From Streptomyces cavernae (GTDB taxonomy: Bacteria > Actinomycetota > Actinomycetes > Streptomycetales > Streptomycetaceae): a DNA stretch of 64,000 nt. The DNA is taken from assembly GCF_004023625.1 (NCBI RefSeq), contig NZ_RPDJ01000017.1, positions 62,001 through 126,000 of the forward strand. The letters are read 5' to 3'. The notes beneath the pieces are model-generated. The model was not told where the DNA came from, made no database searches, and saw only the letters and a list, made by a program, of their open reading frames with translations. The translations under genes were made by a program, and so were the position numbers. Within the stretch, counting starts at the first letter, position 1, and every line of letters starts with the position of its first letter. Of this stretch, positions 44,195 to 53,665 are shown in pieces.

Positions 44195-45034
44195 TTAATC
44201 GATCTCGACGTGGGTGCGGCCGATCGGCACGATGAGCGGCCGGTCGCCCACCGGGTCGTCGATCACCTTGGCACGCAACCCGAAGGCCTCGCGCAGCAGT
44301 TCGGCGGTTATGACGTCACGCGGGTGCCCCTGCGCCAGGATCGACCCCTCCCTCATGACGATGAGGTTGTCGCTGTAGCGCGTGGCCAGATTGAGGTCGT
44401 GCAGCACCATCATCACGGTGCACCCCGACTCGTGCAGGTCGTCCACCAGGTCGAGCACGTCGATCGCGTGTGCCAGGTCGAGATAGGTGGTCGGCTCGTC
44501 CAGCAGCAGCAGGTCGGTGCCCTGCGCCAGGGTCATCGATATCCAGACGCGCTGACGTTGGCCGCCGGACAGCGCGTCGACCGGACGGTCCGCCAGGTCG
44601 GCCACTCCGGTCATGGCCAGTGCGCGCTCCACGACGGCGGCGTCGTCCGACGACCACTGCCGCAGCCAACTCTGGTGCGGATGGCGGCCCCTGGCGACCA
44701 GGTCGGCCACCGTCAGGCCCTCCGGCGCGACCGGTGTCTGCGGCAGCAGGCCGAGTTTCTTCGCCACGTCCCTGGTCCTTAGCCTGGCGATGTCCTCGCC
44801 GTCCAGCACGACCGTCCCCCGGGCCGGCTTGAGCAGCCGCGACAGGGTCCGCAACAGGGTTGATTTGCCACAGCCGTTGGGGCCGATGATCGTGGTGATC
44901 ACCCCTGGCGGGATCGCCACGTCGAGATCGTCGATGACGGTCCGGGCGCCGTACCCGACCGTGATGCCCCTGGCAGCCAGCCGTGAGACGTCATTGACCC
45001 CGGACTCGATCTCGGTGATGTCCTGAGCAGCCAC
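44195..45034 (-). CDS. cchE: Ferri-siderophore ABC importer ATPase (CchE)
   Basis: This 279-residue FepC-type ATPase drives uptake through CchC/CchD. It has all the motifs: Walker A GPNGCGKST, Q-loop LLPQTP, signature LSGGQRQRVWISM and Walker B LLLLDEPTTYLD. The GTG start has GAGGGGG upstream. It lies 39 bases from cchD; that short gap holds a TTAG...CTAA inverted repeat (45049-45062) that only partly resembles an iron box. Confidence 0.95.
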   Translation of the reverse strand: MAAQDITEIESGVNDVSRLAARGITVGYGARTVIDDLDVAIPPGVITTIIGPNGCGKSTLLRTLSRLLKPARGTVVLDGEDIARLRTRDVAKKLGLLPQTPVAPEGLTVADLVARGRHPHQSWLRQWSSDDAAVVERALAMTGVADLADRPVDALSGGQRQRVWISMTLAQGTDLLLLDEPTTYLDLAHAIDVLDLVDDLHESGCTVMMVLHDLNLATRYSDNLIVMREGSILAQGHPRDVITAELLREAFGLRAKVIDDPVGDRPLIVPIGRTHVEID

Positions 45035-45073
45035 CAGGCCCCCTCAACTTAGCGTCGCCTAACTTTGTATCAG

Positions 45074-46135
45074 CTATCTGAGGTTCGCCCGCACCAGCAG
45101 ATAGACGAGGAAGGGGCCGCCGATCGTGGCGGTGACGAGGCCGACCGGGAGACTGATCGGCAGTGCCGTGCGCGCGAGAAGGTCCGAGCCGATCAGCAGC
45201 AGCGCTCCCACCAGGGCGGAGGCCACCATCGGCGGCGTCGGGCACCTCACCAGACGCATCGCCACCTGCGGCGCCACCAGCGCGACGAACGGGACCGGGC
45301 CCGCCGCGCTCACCGCCACACCGGCCAGCAGGACCGCGCACAGCAGCATGACCGCCCGCACCGTCGAGTACCGGACGCCCAGACCCGCGGCGACCTCGTC
45401 GCCGAAGTGCAGCGGCTTGAACTGGAACGCCACACAGGACACGACGACCAGGAGGACGAGCGAGCCCCACAGCGCCACCCAGACCTCGTTCCACGACCGG
45501 TTGTCCAGGGAGCCGATCAGCCACGCCTGGGCCCGGGCCACGTCCCTGATGTCGGCCGTGAGCATCAGCCAGGTGGTGATCGCCTCCATCACGGCGCTCA
45601 CCGAGATGCCGATGAGGATGAGCCGGAAGCCGTCGATCCCGCGCCGCCACGCCAGGAAGTAGACGAGCAGACCCGTGCCGAGACCGCCCGCGAGCGCCGC
45701 CGCGGACAGGCCAACGGAGCTGACGATCGCGGCGGCGGTCCCGCCCGACACCGTCACCCCGAACACCGCGACCGCGCTGGCGCCCGTGGTGATTCCCAGA
45801 ATGTCCGGACTGGCCAGCGGATTGCGTGCGATGGACTGCGTGATCGCGCCGGACACCCCGAGCGCGATCCCCACGACGAGACCGGCCAGGGCACGCGGCA
45901 TCCGCAGGTCCATGATCACGAACTCGTCGACCTGCTCGCCCCGGCCGAGCATCGTGGCGATCACCCGGGACAGGCCGATGGGGAAGTCCCCGACGCCGAT
46001 GGACAGACAGAACACCAGGAAGGTCGCCGCCGCCAGCAGCAGCGTGACGCACACCATCCAGGGCCGCCATACGAACGACACGTGGCCGAGCCGCACGCCC
46101 GGCGCCACCGATGGCTTCAACTCTGTCCCGTTCAT
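45074..46135 (-). CDS. cchD: Ferri-siderophore ABC importer permease (CchD)
   Basis: This 353-residue FecCD-family permease has about 9-10 membrane helices and the family features LRMPRALAGLVVGIALGVSGA and NPLASPDILGITTGA. With CchC it forms the heterodimeric channel. Its ATG overlaps the cchC stop by 4 bases (ATGA), with GGGAAG upstream. The longer open frame is not used. Confidence 0.95.
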   Translation of the reverse strand: MNGTELKPSVAPGVRLGHVSFVWRPWMVCVTLLLAAATFLVFCLSIGVGDFPIGLSRVIATMLGRGEQVDEFVIMDLRMPRALAGLVVGIALGVSGAITQSIARNPLASPDILGITTGASAVAVFGVTVSGGTAAAIVSSVGLSAAALAGGLGTGLLVYFLAWRRGIDGFRLILIGISVSAVMEAITTWLMLTADIRDVARAQAWLIGSLDNRSWNEVWVALWGSLVLLVVVSCVAFQFKPLHFGDEVAAGLGVRYSTVRAVMLLCAVLLAGVAVSAAGPVPFVALVAPQVAMRLVRCPTPPMVASALVGALLLIGSDLLARTALPISLPVGLVTATIGGPFLVYLLVRANLR

Positions 46136-47190
46136 GCGTTCTTGAACTTCCCGCGCCACACCATGACCGCGAAGAACGGAGCGCCCAGGAGAGCGACGAC
46201 AACGCCCGCGTCCAGTTCACCCGGCCGCACCACCAAGCGCCCCACCATGTCACAGACGAGGAGGACGATCGCGCCCAGCAGACCCGCGTACGGCACCAGC
46301 CAGCGGTAGTCCGGCCCGGTCAGATACCGGGCCACGTGGGCCACCATGAGCCCGACGAAGGCGATGGGGCCGCACGCCGCCGTCGCCGCGCCCGCCAGCA
46401 GGGTGATGGCGACGATGCCGACGGTCCGGCTCAGCGCGATGTTCACGCCCAGCCCCCGCGCCACGTCGTCGCCCAGGTTGAGCAGGTTGATGGCGGGCAG
46501 CGTCGTCGCCGCGAGCACCAGCCCGCCCGCGATGAACGCGGACACCGGCCAGATCACGTCGAATTCGACTCCGGCCACGGAGCCGGCGTTCCAGAACCGC
46601 AGCGCGTTGAGCGACGCCTTGTCCGTCAGCGCGACCGCCGTGGTCATCGCCGCGAGGAACACGGTGACTCCTTGCCCGGCCAGTGCTAGCGTCAACGGGT
46701 TGCCGGCTCCCCCGCCGATGCTCGACAGCCCGAACACGACGACACCGGCGACCGCCGCGCCCAGGAAGGCGAACCAGACGTACTGGAACGGGTTGGAGAA
46801 CCCGAACAGGGCGACCACCGTCACCACGGCGAACGAGGCGCCGGAGTTCACCCCCAGCAGACCCGTGTCGGCGATCGGGTTGCGCGTGTAGCCCTGGATC
46901 AGCGCTCCGCCGACGCCCAGGGCGATGCCCGCCACGATCGCGAGCACCGTCCGGGGCACGCGCACGGTCTGCACGATGAGCCTGATCTCGGTGAGCCGCT
47001 GGTCGGAGTCGGGCGCCGCGAACAGCCCGTGCCACACCTCGGCGGGACTCAACGCGCGCGCACCGACGGCCAACGACACCGCCCCGGCGGTCACGAGGAT
47101 CACCACGAGCGTGCTCAAACCCACAACCCGCCGTCGGCGGGCCTGTGTTGTGCCCCTGACCGCGGGGCGCTCAACTGCAGTCGTGCCCAT
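46132..47190 (-). CDS. cchC: Ferri-siderophore ABC importer permease (CchC)
   Basis: This 352-residue FecCD-family permease shows VRVPRTVLAIVAGIALGVGGALIQGYTRNPIADTGLLGVNSGA features split over its first helices. It has an Arg-rich N-terminal cytoplasmic tail before helix 1. The start at 47190 lies 44 bases after cchB; the Shine-Dalgarno site is poor, suggesting coupling to upstream translation or a weakly used start. It is the first of three importer genes (C, D, E) in tandem. Confidence 0.93.
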   Translation of the reverse strand: MGTTAVERPAVRGTTQARRRRVVGLSTLVVILVTAGAVSLAVGARALSPAEVWHGLFAAPDSDQRLTEIRLIVQTVRVPRTVLAIVAGIALGVGGALIQGYTRNPIADTGLLGVNSGASFAVVTVVALFGFSNPFQYVWFAFLGAAVAGVVVFGLSSIGGGAGNPLTLALAGQGVTVFLAAMTTAVALTDKASLNALRFWNAGSVAGVEFDVIWPVSAFIAGGLVLAATTLPAINLLNLGDDVARGLGVNIALSRTVGIVAITLLAGAATAACGPIAFVGLMVAHVARYLTGPDYRWLVPYAGLLGAIVLLVCDMVGRLVVRPGELDAGVVVALLGAPFFAVMVWRGKFKNA

Positions 47191-47234
47191 GTCGAAGTAC
47201 GTTATCCAGTGCTGGGGCGGGATCGGTGGGCGGG

Positions 47235-48590
47235 TTAGCGCGCGGCGCTGCCGATTCCGTCGGCGACCGTACGGGCCTCGCCGGCACCGGACTTGGCGCC
47301 TCTGTCGAGGAGCGAGTCCAGGATGTCGCCGACCCTGACGGCGGTGTTGGACAGCAGGGACGACGTGATGCCGTGCGTGTGCTCGGTGCCGCCCTGAAGG
47401 TAGATCCCGCAACGCAGGCCGGGGTCCGTCGCGATGCGGTAGTCACGCTCGACGCGGACGCGGCCCTCGTCGTCGCGGAGGCAGCGGTCCGCGACCTCGC
47501 CGAGGAGGCCGAGGGGGTCGGCGGGGCTGTAGCCGGTGGCGAACACCACGACATCGGCGTCCAGTTGGGTCTCCTCGCCGGTGACGAGGGACTTCACGCT
47601 GGCGCGGACCGAGTCCCCCGTCTCCTGGACGTCGGTGAGCCGGGAGACGTTGAGGAAGCGCAGCCGCTCGGTGCCGAGGACCTTCTCCTGGTACATCTGC
47701 CGGTACAGGTCCTCGATCAGGTCGATGTCCACCACGGAGTAGTTGGTGTTCCCGTGGTAGTCCATCAGCCGGCGCTTGACGTTCTCGGGCGCGGCGAAGT
47801 ACTCGTCGACCGCCGCGGGGTCGAAGATGCGGTTGGCGAAGCTGCTGTCGTCGGCGGGGCTGTAGCCGTAGCGGGAGAAGACCGCGCAGACCTCGGCCCG
47901 GGGGAAGCGGCGGTGCAGGTAGGCGACGTTCTCGGCGGCGCTCTGTCCGGCGCCCACGACGATGAACCGGGAGGGCGAGGTGCCCTCCAATCCGTCGACC
48001 CTGGCCAGCAGTTCGGAGTTGTGCCAGATGCGGTCGCCGCGCTCCACGCCCTCCGGCATGAGCGGACGCAGCCCGGTACCGATGACGAGGTTGCGGGCCC
48101 GGTGGACCGCGAGGCCCTCCTCCGAACGGACCGTCACCTCCAGGTACTCCACGTCTCGGCCACGGACGACGGGAGCGACACCGACGACCTCGTGGCCGTA
48201 GGAGACCATGTCCTCGACCTGGGCCGCGGCCCACTCGAAGTAGTCGTGGAACTCGACCCGCAGCGGGAAGAAGTTCTTGTGGTTGATGAAGTCGATCAGC
48301 CTCCCCTTGTCCTTCAGGTAGCAGAGGAAGCTGAACTCACTGGCCGGGTTGCGGAGGGTCACCAGGTCCTTGAGGAAGGACACCTGCATGGTCGCGTCGT
48401 CGATCAGCATGCCACGGTGCCAGCCGAAGCGCGGTTGCTGCTCGAAGAAGTGAGCCGTGATCGCCTCCTGCCTGCCGGCGCGTGCGTTGTGCTCGCTGAG
48501 TGCGATCGCCATGGCCACATTGGACGGTCCGAAGCCGATGCCGATGAGGTCGTGGACCGGTGATGCGTCAGCAGGAAGAACCTGTGACAT
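47235..48590 (-). CDS. cchB: L-ornithine N5-monooxygenase (CchB)
   Basis: This 451-residue flavin-dependent N-hydroxylase of the PvdA/SidA family makes N5-hydroxyornithine for coelichelin using FAD and NADPH. It shows the FAD motif GIGFGPSNVAMA near residue 18, a PRFGWHRGMLID active-site segment, FLKDLVTLRNP, NADPH motif VVGAGQSAAENVAYLHRRFP, and the C-terminal ATGYSP motif. ATG 48590 is chosen because TAGGAG precedes it. It leads the cchBCDE unit and has an iron box about 90 bases upstream. Confidence 0.96.
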   Translation of the reverse strand: MSQVLPADASPVHDLIGIGFGPSNVAMAIALSEHNARAGRQEAITAHFFEQQPRFGWHRGMLIDDATMQVSFLKDLVTLRNPASEFSFLCYLKDKGRLIDFINHKNFFPLRVEFHDYFEWAAAQVEDMVSYGHEVVGVAPVVRGRDVEYLEVTVRSEEGLAVHRARNLVIGTGLRPLMPEGVERGDRIWHNSELLARVDGLEGTSPSRFIVVGAGQSAAENVAYLHRRFPRAEVCAVFSRYGYSPADDSSFANRIFDPAAVDEYFAAPENVKRRLMDYHGNTNYSVVDIDLIEDLYRQMYQEKVLGTERLRFLNVSRLTDVQETGDSVRASVKSLVTGEETQLDADVVVFATGYSPADPLGLLGEVADRCLRDDEGRVRVERDYRIATDPGLRCGIYLQGGTEHTHGITSSLLSNTAVRVGDILDSLLDRGAKSGAGEARTVADGIGSAAR

Positions 48591-48678
48591 GTCACTCCTA
48601 TCGTGCGGGTGCAGTCGCCTGTCAGGCGTGGGGGAAGTACGGAAGATGGGCACGCCGACCGAGCGGCACACCGACAAC

Positions 48679-48697
48679 TTAGGTGAGCCTAAGCTAA
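48679..48697. promoter_or_regulatory. Iron box upstream of cchB
   Basis: TTAGGTGAGCCTAAGCTAA fits the iron-box pattern. It lies 89 bases before the cchB start. The divergent cchA gene has its own box. Confidence 0.87.
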
Positions 48698-48783
48698 ACC
48701 CGTGAGGCTGTCGATAGGGCGAATTCCGGGCAGTCGAGGCTCGAAGCCAGCCAACTGGGGCGGCAGGTGCGCCCGTTGCAAAC

Positions 48784-48802
48784 TAAGGTAAGCCTTGCTT
48801 TA
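48784..48802. promoter_or_regulatory. Iron box upstream of cchA
   Basis: TAAGGTAAGCCTTGCTTTA keeps the AGG-AGCCT core and lies 38 bases before the cchA start. Confidence 0.8.
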
Positions 48803-48840
48803 CTTGCCCCTGGTCATTCCCTGCCCTGAGGAGGAACCCC

Positions 48841-49788
48841 ATGCGGGTCGTCATGTTCGGCTACCAGACCTGGGGGCACCGCACCCTGCAAGCCCTCCTG
48901 GACTCCGAACACGACGTGGTGCTGGTCGTGACCCACCCCAAGAGCGAGCACGCGTACGAGAAGATCTGGAGCGACTCCGTCGCCGACCTCGCCGAGGAGC
49001 ACGGCGTCCCGGTGCTGCTCCGCAACCGCCCTGACGACGACGAGTTGTTCGGGCGCCTCAAGGAGGCCGACCCGGACATCATCGTGGCGAACAACTGGCG
49101 GACGTGGATCCCTCCGCGCATCTTCGGCCTGCCGCGCCACGGCACGCTCAACGTCCACGACTCGCTGCTGCCGAAGTACGCCGGCTTCTCTCCGCTGATC
49201 TGGGCCCTGATCAACGGCGAGCCCGAAGTGGGCGTCACCGCGCACATGATGAACGACGAACTCGACGCCGGTGACATCGTCCGGCAGGAGGCGGTCGCGG
49301 TCGGCCCGACGGACACCGCCACCGACCTCTTCCACAAGACCGTCGACCTCATCGCCCCGGTCACCATCGGCGCGCTCGACCTAATCGCCTCCGGGCAGAC
49401 GGAGTTCACCAAGCAGGACCGCTCCCAAGCGAGCTTTTTCCACAAGCGGTCCATCGAGGACAGCCGCATCGACTGGACCTGGCCGGCGGAGGACCTGGAA
49501 CGCCTGGTCCGCGCCCAGTCGGAGCCCTACCCCAGCACCTACACCTTCCACAAGGGCGAGCGCCTCGAAGTCCTGGCGGCGGTCGTGTCCGAGGGCCGCT
49601 ACGGCGGCACTCCCGGCCGCATCTTCTACCGCGAGCGCGACGGTGTGGTGATCGTCGCCGGAGCCGACGCCCGCACCGGCCGCAACCACGGCCTGGCCAT
49701 CACGCGCGTAAGGACCGAGGACGGTCGGGAGCTGCCCGCGACGGAGTACTTCACCTCCATGGGCGGCTATCTGACCAGCCGGCCCTGA
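48841..49788 (+). CDS. cchA: Hydroxyornithine N-formyltransferase (CchA)
   Basis: This 315-residue protein belongs to the methionyl-tRNA formyltransferase-like family. It should transfer formyl from 10-formyl-tetrahydrofolate to N5-hydroxyornithine, giving the building block loaded by CchH. Catalytic Asn and His lie in LNVHDSLLPKYAG and the Asp in DELDAGDIV. A C-terminal OB-like domain follows (about residues 205-310). GAGGAGG precedes the ATG. It is transcribed divergently from cchB and ends the siderophore cluster. Confidence 0.95.
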   Translation: MRVVMFGYQTWGHRTLQALLDSEHDVVLVVTHPKSEHAYEKIWSDSVADLAEEHGVPVLLRNRPDDDELFGRLKEADPDIIVANNWRTWIPPRIFGLPRHGTLNVHDSLLPKYAGFSPLIWALINGEPEVGVTAHMMNDELDAGDIVRQEAVAVGPTDTATDLFHKTVDLIAPVTIGALDLIASGQTEFTKQDRSQASFFHKRSIEDSRIDWTWPAEDLERLVRAQSEPYPSTYTFHKGERLEVLAAVVSEGRYGGTPGRIFYRERDGVVIVAGADARTGRNHGLAITRVRTEDGRELPATEYFTSMGGYLTSRP

Positions 49789-49835
49789 CAGCCCGCCCTG
49801 ACACGTCGGGCGTACGCCTGCGGTGTCCGTGAGGT

Positions 49836-49919
49836 CCTTGACCGTCACTGATCCTTCACCATCACAGGTTCTTGACCCTCACAGGCCCTTGACCGTCACA
49901 GGCCCTTGACCGTCACGGA
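49836..49919. repeat. Five 17-base tandem repeats downstream of cchA
   Basis: The unit is CCTTGACCGTCACAGGC with one to three changes per copy (starts 49836, 49853, 49870, 49887, 49904). The whole 308-base gap from 49789 to 50097 otherwise shows nothing I can assign. Confidence 0.9.
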
Positions 49920-50097
49920 CCCCACCGCGACCCTTCGGGCCGCCAACAGCATGTCGGCCCAGTACGGTCCCAGGGGCCGACAGGACATCGCCGCCGTGCG
50001 GACCCAGGTCCGCGCGGCGGCGATCGTCGTCCGCGGACAGCACCGAGGCCGCCTTCCCATGGTTGGGGCCGTCCGCGCGGTTCGGGCCGTTCCAGCG

Positions 50098-50889
50098 TCA
50101 CCAGTTCGCGGGTTCGGCCAGGCTGTAGGAGTTCGCGATGCGTGCCTGGTCGTGGAAGACGGAGAGCTCCCGAGGGCCGGCGGGCTGGTTCTCGCGCCAG
50201 CCCGTGCAGTAGATGCCGGACGACCAGCGGACCGTCTTCGACGTCTTGGGCAGCACGGGGACTCCGGTCCTGCTGTACTTCTTCACGCCGTTGACCCAGA
50301 TCTCGAAGGCGCCGTCGGTCGCGTGGAACTTCAGGCGTGTGACGATCCGGATCCAAGTGCCGCGCAGACCGGTCACCTTGGCGACGTTCGCGCTGAAGCC
50401 GCCGGATCCGCCGATGCGCAGGTCGTCGTTCTGGATGAACATCAACTCCCACGGTCCTTCGGGGTCTTCGGGCGACCACTGCTGGAAGGTGACGTTCTGG
50501 TTGTGGAACTGCCAGTTGGGGGCGATGTAGATGGCCTGACCGTAGTAGCGGTCCTGGCCGACGGACTGGGTGGATGCCTGCACGGTCTCGGAGTGGTAGC
50601 CGCCGCCCTCGTTGATGTAGGTCTGCCTGGCCTCGATGGCGTTGCCGCCCTTGTAGGCGGGGGTGCCGACGTTGCGTAGGACGCCTTGCTTCTGGGGCTT
50701 CTGCGGGTAGTTGGACCACCCTTGCACGGTGCCCTCGTTCTGGAAGTAGACCCCGGCCGGTAAGGCCTGGACGCCCGCGTCGTGCCGGGCGTCGGCCTGT
50801 GCGGAGCCGCCGGTCAGGGCCAGGCCGGTGATCAGCGCGCCAGTGAGGCAGAACACGTGGATTCTCTTCTGGATCCGCCCGCTCAACAT
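50098..50889 (-). CDS. Secreted polysaccharide-lyase-like jelly-roll protein
   Basis: This 263-residue protein has a Sec signal peptide (about residues 1-32, ending AQA before DARHD). The rest resembles heparin-lyase-I/PL20-like beta-jelly-roll proteins: HSETVQASTQSVGQDRYYGQAIYIAPNW, NVTFQQWSPED, GTWIRIVTRLKFHATDGAFEIWVNGVK and GIYCTGW. Such enzymes cleave uronic-acid polysaccharides by beta-elimination. I cannot place the catalytic residues securely, so the exact family and substrate are open. AGGAGG lies 9 bases before the ATG. It appears to be a single-gene unit. Confidence 0.75.
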   Translation of the reverse strand: MLSGRIQKRIHVFCLTGALITGLALTGGSAQADARHDAGVQALPAGVYFQNEGTVQGWSNYPQKPQKQGVLRNVGTPAYKGGNAIEARQTYINEGGGYHSETVQASTQSVGQDRYYGQAIYIAPNWQFHNQNVTFQQWSPEDPEGPWELMFIQNDDLRIGGSGGFSANVAKVTGLRGTWIRIVTRLKFHATDGAFEIWVNGVKKYSRTGVPVLPKTSKTVRWSSGIYCTGWRENQPAGPRELSVFHDQARIANSYSLAEPANW

Positions 50890-51227
50890 CCGATCAATCC
50901 TCCTAGGGAGCCTCGGTCAGGTCTGAACCTTTCCCATTAACCCAGCGGCTGCATGACGTGTCCACACCGAGTACGTGAAGAAAAGATCCGATGTTACCGG
51001 CTGGAGGACTCGTTTCCGCAGTTACGCCCAGCACGTGGCCTGCCGACCGCGAAGGACCGGCCCGATCGACCTCGACACCTGCCGGCGAACGACCGGTCCG
51101 ACCTGGTCACCCGCGCGAGCCGATCATCGACCCCACCCGCGCCTACGAGCCCCAGCACCCCACCAACACGACGAAACCCCCGAACCCGCAGGTTCGAGGG
51201 TTTCCGATGTCCTGAGACATCGCACCG
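50890..51227. other. Intergenic stretch between lyase-like gene and tRNA
   Basis: Apart from the tRNA terminator hairpin at 51174-51203, I see no gene or clear site here. Confidence 0.6.
51174..51203 (-). terminator. Terminator hairpin of tRNA-Pro
   Basis: AAACCC(C)CGAACC and GGTTCGAGGGTTT form a 12-bp near-perfect hairpin 24 bases beyond the tRNA 3' end on the minus strand, ending in a short T run. Confidence 0.75.
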
Positions 51228-51301
<74 letters not shown>

Positions 51302-51379
51302 GTGCGCGACCTGTGTGATCGCGCAGGACAGCACTTTACCTCACCGGAGGGGACGGCCCCACGGGGCCACAATGGGGGG

Positions 51380-51898
51380 ATGAGTGGTGCACGGCAGGAC
51401 GGCCGACGGGATCGGGATGCCGAGGGGCGGGCGCGCAACGCCCGGCCGCGGGACGGGCTGGGGCGACCGCTGGAGTACGGGGCGGAGGGCGTGGCCCGGC
51501 AGCCCGAGGGGGTGGTGCGGACGCCACATGACACCGTCGCCGAGGCGCAGGCCCTGCTGGACGCCGGGCGGCCGTTCCACGCACACGAGGTTTTCGAGGA
51601 CGCCTGGAAATCGGGCCCCGAGGAGGAGCGCGAGCTCTGGCGGGGGCTGGCGCAGCTCGCCGTGGGGCTGACGCACGGCGCCCGGGGCAACACGGCCGGC
51701 GGGGCCCGGCTGCTGCGCCGTGGTGCGGGGGCGATCGAGGCCTGGACGGCCGGGACCGGGCGGGAGCGCCCGTACGGGATGGCGCTCGCGGAACTGGTGG
51801 CGTGGGCCCAGGACACGGCCCACGTGCTGGAGCGCGAGGCGGCCGCGGTCGAGGCGAAGGACTGGGTGCCGCGGTTGCTTCGGGACGTCCCCGGGTGA
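51380..51898 (+). CDS. DUF309 family protein
   Basis: This 172-residue protein has the DUF309 signature: FHAHEVFEDAWKSGPEEERELWRGLAQLAVGLTH followed by RGN and GA-LLRRG (split here by position, residues about 70-120). The family is alpha-helical, often labelled as a putative metal-dependent hydrolase because of its conserved His/Glu, with no proven reaction. The first ~50 residues are Arg/Gly-rich and probably disordered. A run of G directly precedes the ATG. Confidence 0.85.
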   Translation: MSGARQDGRRDRDAEGRARNARPRDGLGRPLEYGAEGVARQPEGVVRTPHDTVAEAQALLDAGRPFHAHEVFEDAWKSGPEEERELWRGLAQLAVGLTHGARGNTAGGARLLRRGAGAIEAWTAGTGRERPYGMALAELVAWAQDTAHVLEREAAAVEAKDWVPRLLRDVPG

Positions 51899-52058
51899 CG
51901 CCGGGGGGCGGGCGCGCCACCGCCCGGGCCCTTGCGGCCGCCCCGGAACGGACGAGGGAAACACCCTCTGGCGGCGAAAGGGTCGAAAACGCCTCCGGTG
52001 TTCGGCTTCGGCCGACGCGATGCCCCGGCGGTCGTCGCCGTACGGCAGACTCGACCGC

Positions 52059-52841
52059 GTGCGAAAGATACATGTCATCGGCATCGGGGCGGGCGACCCC
52101 GACCAGCTGACCCTGCAGGCGGTCAAGGCGATCAAGGACACCGACGTGTTCTTCATCCTGGACAAGGGCGAGGTGAAGTCGGACCTGGTCCGGCTCCGCC
52201 GGGACATGCTCGAGACACATCTTGAGGAGGGGACGTACCGGCTCGTCGAGGCACGCGACCCCGAGCGGGACCGTTCCGCCGGCACCGCCGCTTACTCCCC
52301 CGCGGTCGGCGACTGGCGCTCCGCGCGCGCCGACATCTACGAGCGACTGATCTGCGAGGAGCTCGGCGAGGACGAGAGCGGGGCGTTCCTCGTCTGGGGC
52401 GACCCGGCGCTGTACGACAGCACGCTCGGGATCCTTCAGGAGGTCCTGGAGCGAGGGAAGGCCGACTTCTCGTACGACGTGGTGCCCGGCATCAGCAGTG
52501 TTTCCGCGCTCGTCGCCAGGCACCGCACGGGGCTCAACCGCGTGGCCCGCCCGGTGCAGATCACCACGGGCCGACGGCTCGCCGAGGGCTTCCCCGAAGG
52601 CGTGGACGACGTGGTCGTGATGCTCGACGCGCACCAGGCGTTCCGGGAGTACGCCGACCAGGACATCGACATCTACTGGGGCGCGTACATCGGCACCCCG
52701 GACGAGATCCTGGCCTCCGGTCCCATCGCCGAGGCGGGCCCCCGCATCGAGCGGATGCGTGCCGAAGCCAGGGAGCGCAAGGGGTGGATCATGGACACCT
52801 ATCTGCTGCGCAGGCGACCGCGGGCGGACGGGGACTCCTGA
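52059..52841 (+). CDS. cobF: Precorrin-6A synthase (deacetylating) CobF
   Basis: This 260-residue SAM-dependent tetrapyrrole methyltransferase is of the CobF type, which methylates C-1 of precorrin-5 and releases acetate in aerobic cobalamin synthesis. It shows the family motif VIGIGAGDPDQLTLQAVKAI at the N-terminus, VWGDPALYDST near residue 110 and VVPGISSVSAL near 145. The start is GTG with no strong ribosome-binding site. No other cob gene is nearby and no B12 riboswitch is seen, so it is isolated from the main pathway genes, as is common in Streptomyces. Confidence 0.92.
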   Translation: MRKIHVIGIGAGDPDQLTLQAVKAIKDTDVFFILDKGEVKSDLVRLRRDMLETHLEEGTYRLVEARDPERDRSAGTAAYSPAVGDWRSARADIYERLICEELGEDESGAFLVWGDPALYDSTLGILQEVLERGKADFSYDVVPGISSVSALVARHRTGLNRVARPVQITTGRRLAEGFPEGVDDVVVMLDAHQAFREYADQDIDIYWGAYIGTPDEILASGPIAEAGPRIERMRAEARERKGWIMDTYLLRRRPRADGDS

Positions 52842-52891
52842 GGGCCAGGGGGCTCCCCTGGCGCAGAGAAGCTGCTGGCGCCGAGTAGCTG

Positions 52892-53665
52892 CTAGCGCAC
52901 GAGTAGCTGCACCGCGCCCAGAATCGTCGCCGCGATCACCAGCCGCTCGAAGAGCTGCTGGTTGATACGGTTCACAGCCCATTTGCCGAGGAACGCGCCC
53001 GGCACGACGAACAGCGCGAGTGCCGCGTCCAGCAGGAGCGAGCGGCCGTCGATCAGGCCGAGACCGGCGCTGAACGGCACCTTGGAGACGTTCACGATGA
53101 GGAAGAAGAACGCCGAGGTGCCCAGGAAACCGAGCTTCCGGAAGCCCGCCGAGAGCAGGTACATCGACATCACCGGGCCGCCCGCGTTGGCGACCATCGT
53201 GGTGAAACCGCCCAGGACACCGTAGGAGCGCGCCTTGATCCGGCCCGCCCGGGAGGTGACCGCGTCGGGGTCGTCGTCCTGCGCCCCGCTCCGCCGACGC
53301 CACAGCGTGACCCCGGCCATCAGCAGCAGGATCGCGCCGATCGACGTGCGGACGATCCCGTCGTCGGCCCAGAACAGGAAGATCGTGCCGAACACCACCC
53401 CCGCGGCCACCGCCGGGAACAGTCGCCAAAGGGTCGGCCAGTGGGCGTGCCGGCGGTAGGTGAGCACGGCGAGGACGTCCCCGACGATCAGCAGCGGCAA
53501 CAGGATGCCGGTCGACGCCCGGGCGGGCAGTACCGCCGCGAAGATCGCGAGGCTGACCGTGTTGGCTCCGCTCACAGCCGTTTTGGAGAAGCCGACGAGC
53601 AATGCCGCGACGGCGAGCGCGGCGAAGCCCCACGGGGACACGCCCCAGAGCGTCATAGTGTCCAT
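52892..53665 (-). CDS. TauE/SafE (TSUP) family membrane permease
   Basis: This 257-residue protein has about eight hydrophobic segments and TSUP features: GFAALAVAALLVGFSKTAVSGA near the start and a second GGFTTMVANAGGPVMSMYLL in the middle. Members move sulfonates, sulfite or other organic anions; the substrate here is unknown. The start is uncertain: 53665 gives MDTMTLWG, while 53692 would add nine residues; neither has a good ribosome-binding site. Confidence 0.88.
   Translation of the reverse strand: MDTMTLWGVSPWGFAALAVAALLVGFSKTAVSGANTVSLAIFAAVLPARASTGILLPLLIVGDVLAVLTYRRHAHWPTLWRLFPAVAAGVVFGTIFLFWADDGIVRTSIGAILLLMAGVTLWRRRSGAQDDDPDAVTSRAGRIKARSYGVLGGFTTMVANAGGPVMSMYLLSAGFRKLGFLGTSAFFFLIVNVSKVPFSAGLGLIDGRSLLLDAALALFVVPGAFLGKWAVNRINQQLFERLVIAATILGAVQLLVR

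Noticed and set aside
45049..45062. Iron box between cchE and cchD
   Set aside because: TTAGCGTCGCCTAA has only the outer TTAG/CTAA arms; the core does not match and the genes are probably co-transcribed. Mentioned with cchE as a weak possibility only.
12218..49788. Insertion sequences, integrases or attachment sites around the PKS and siderophore clusters
   Set aside because: No transposase or integrase motif is visible and the tRNA-Pro at 51.2 kb shows no duplicated 3' end in this window.
51899..52058. Cobalamin riboswitch before cobF
   Set aside because: I looked for the B12-box (GCCACTG-like) and did not find it in this short gap.
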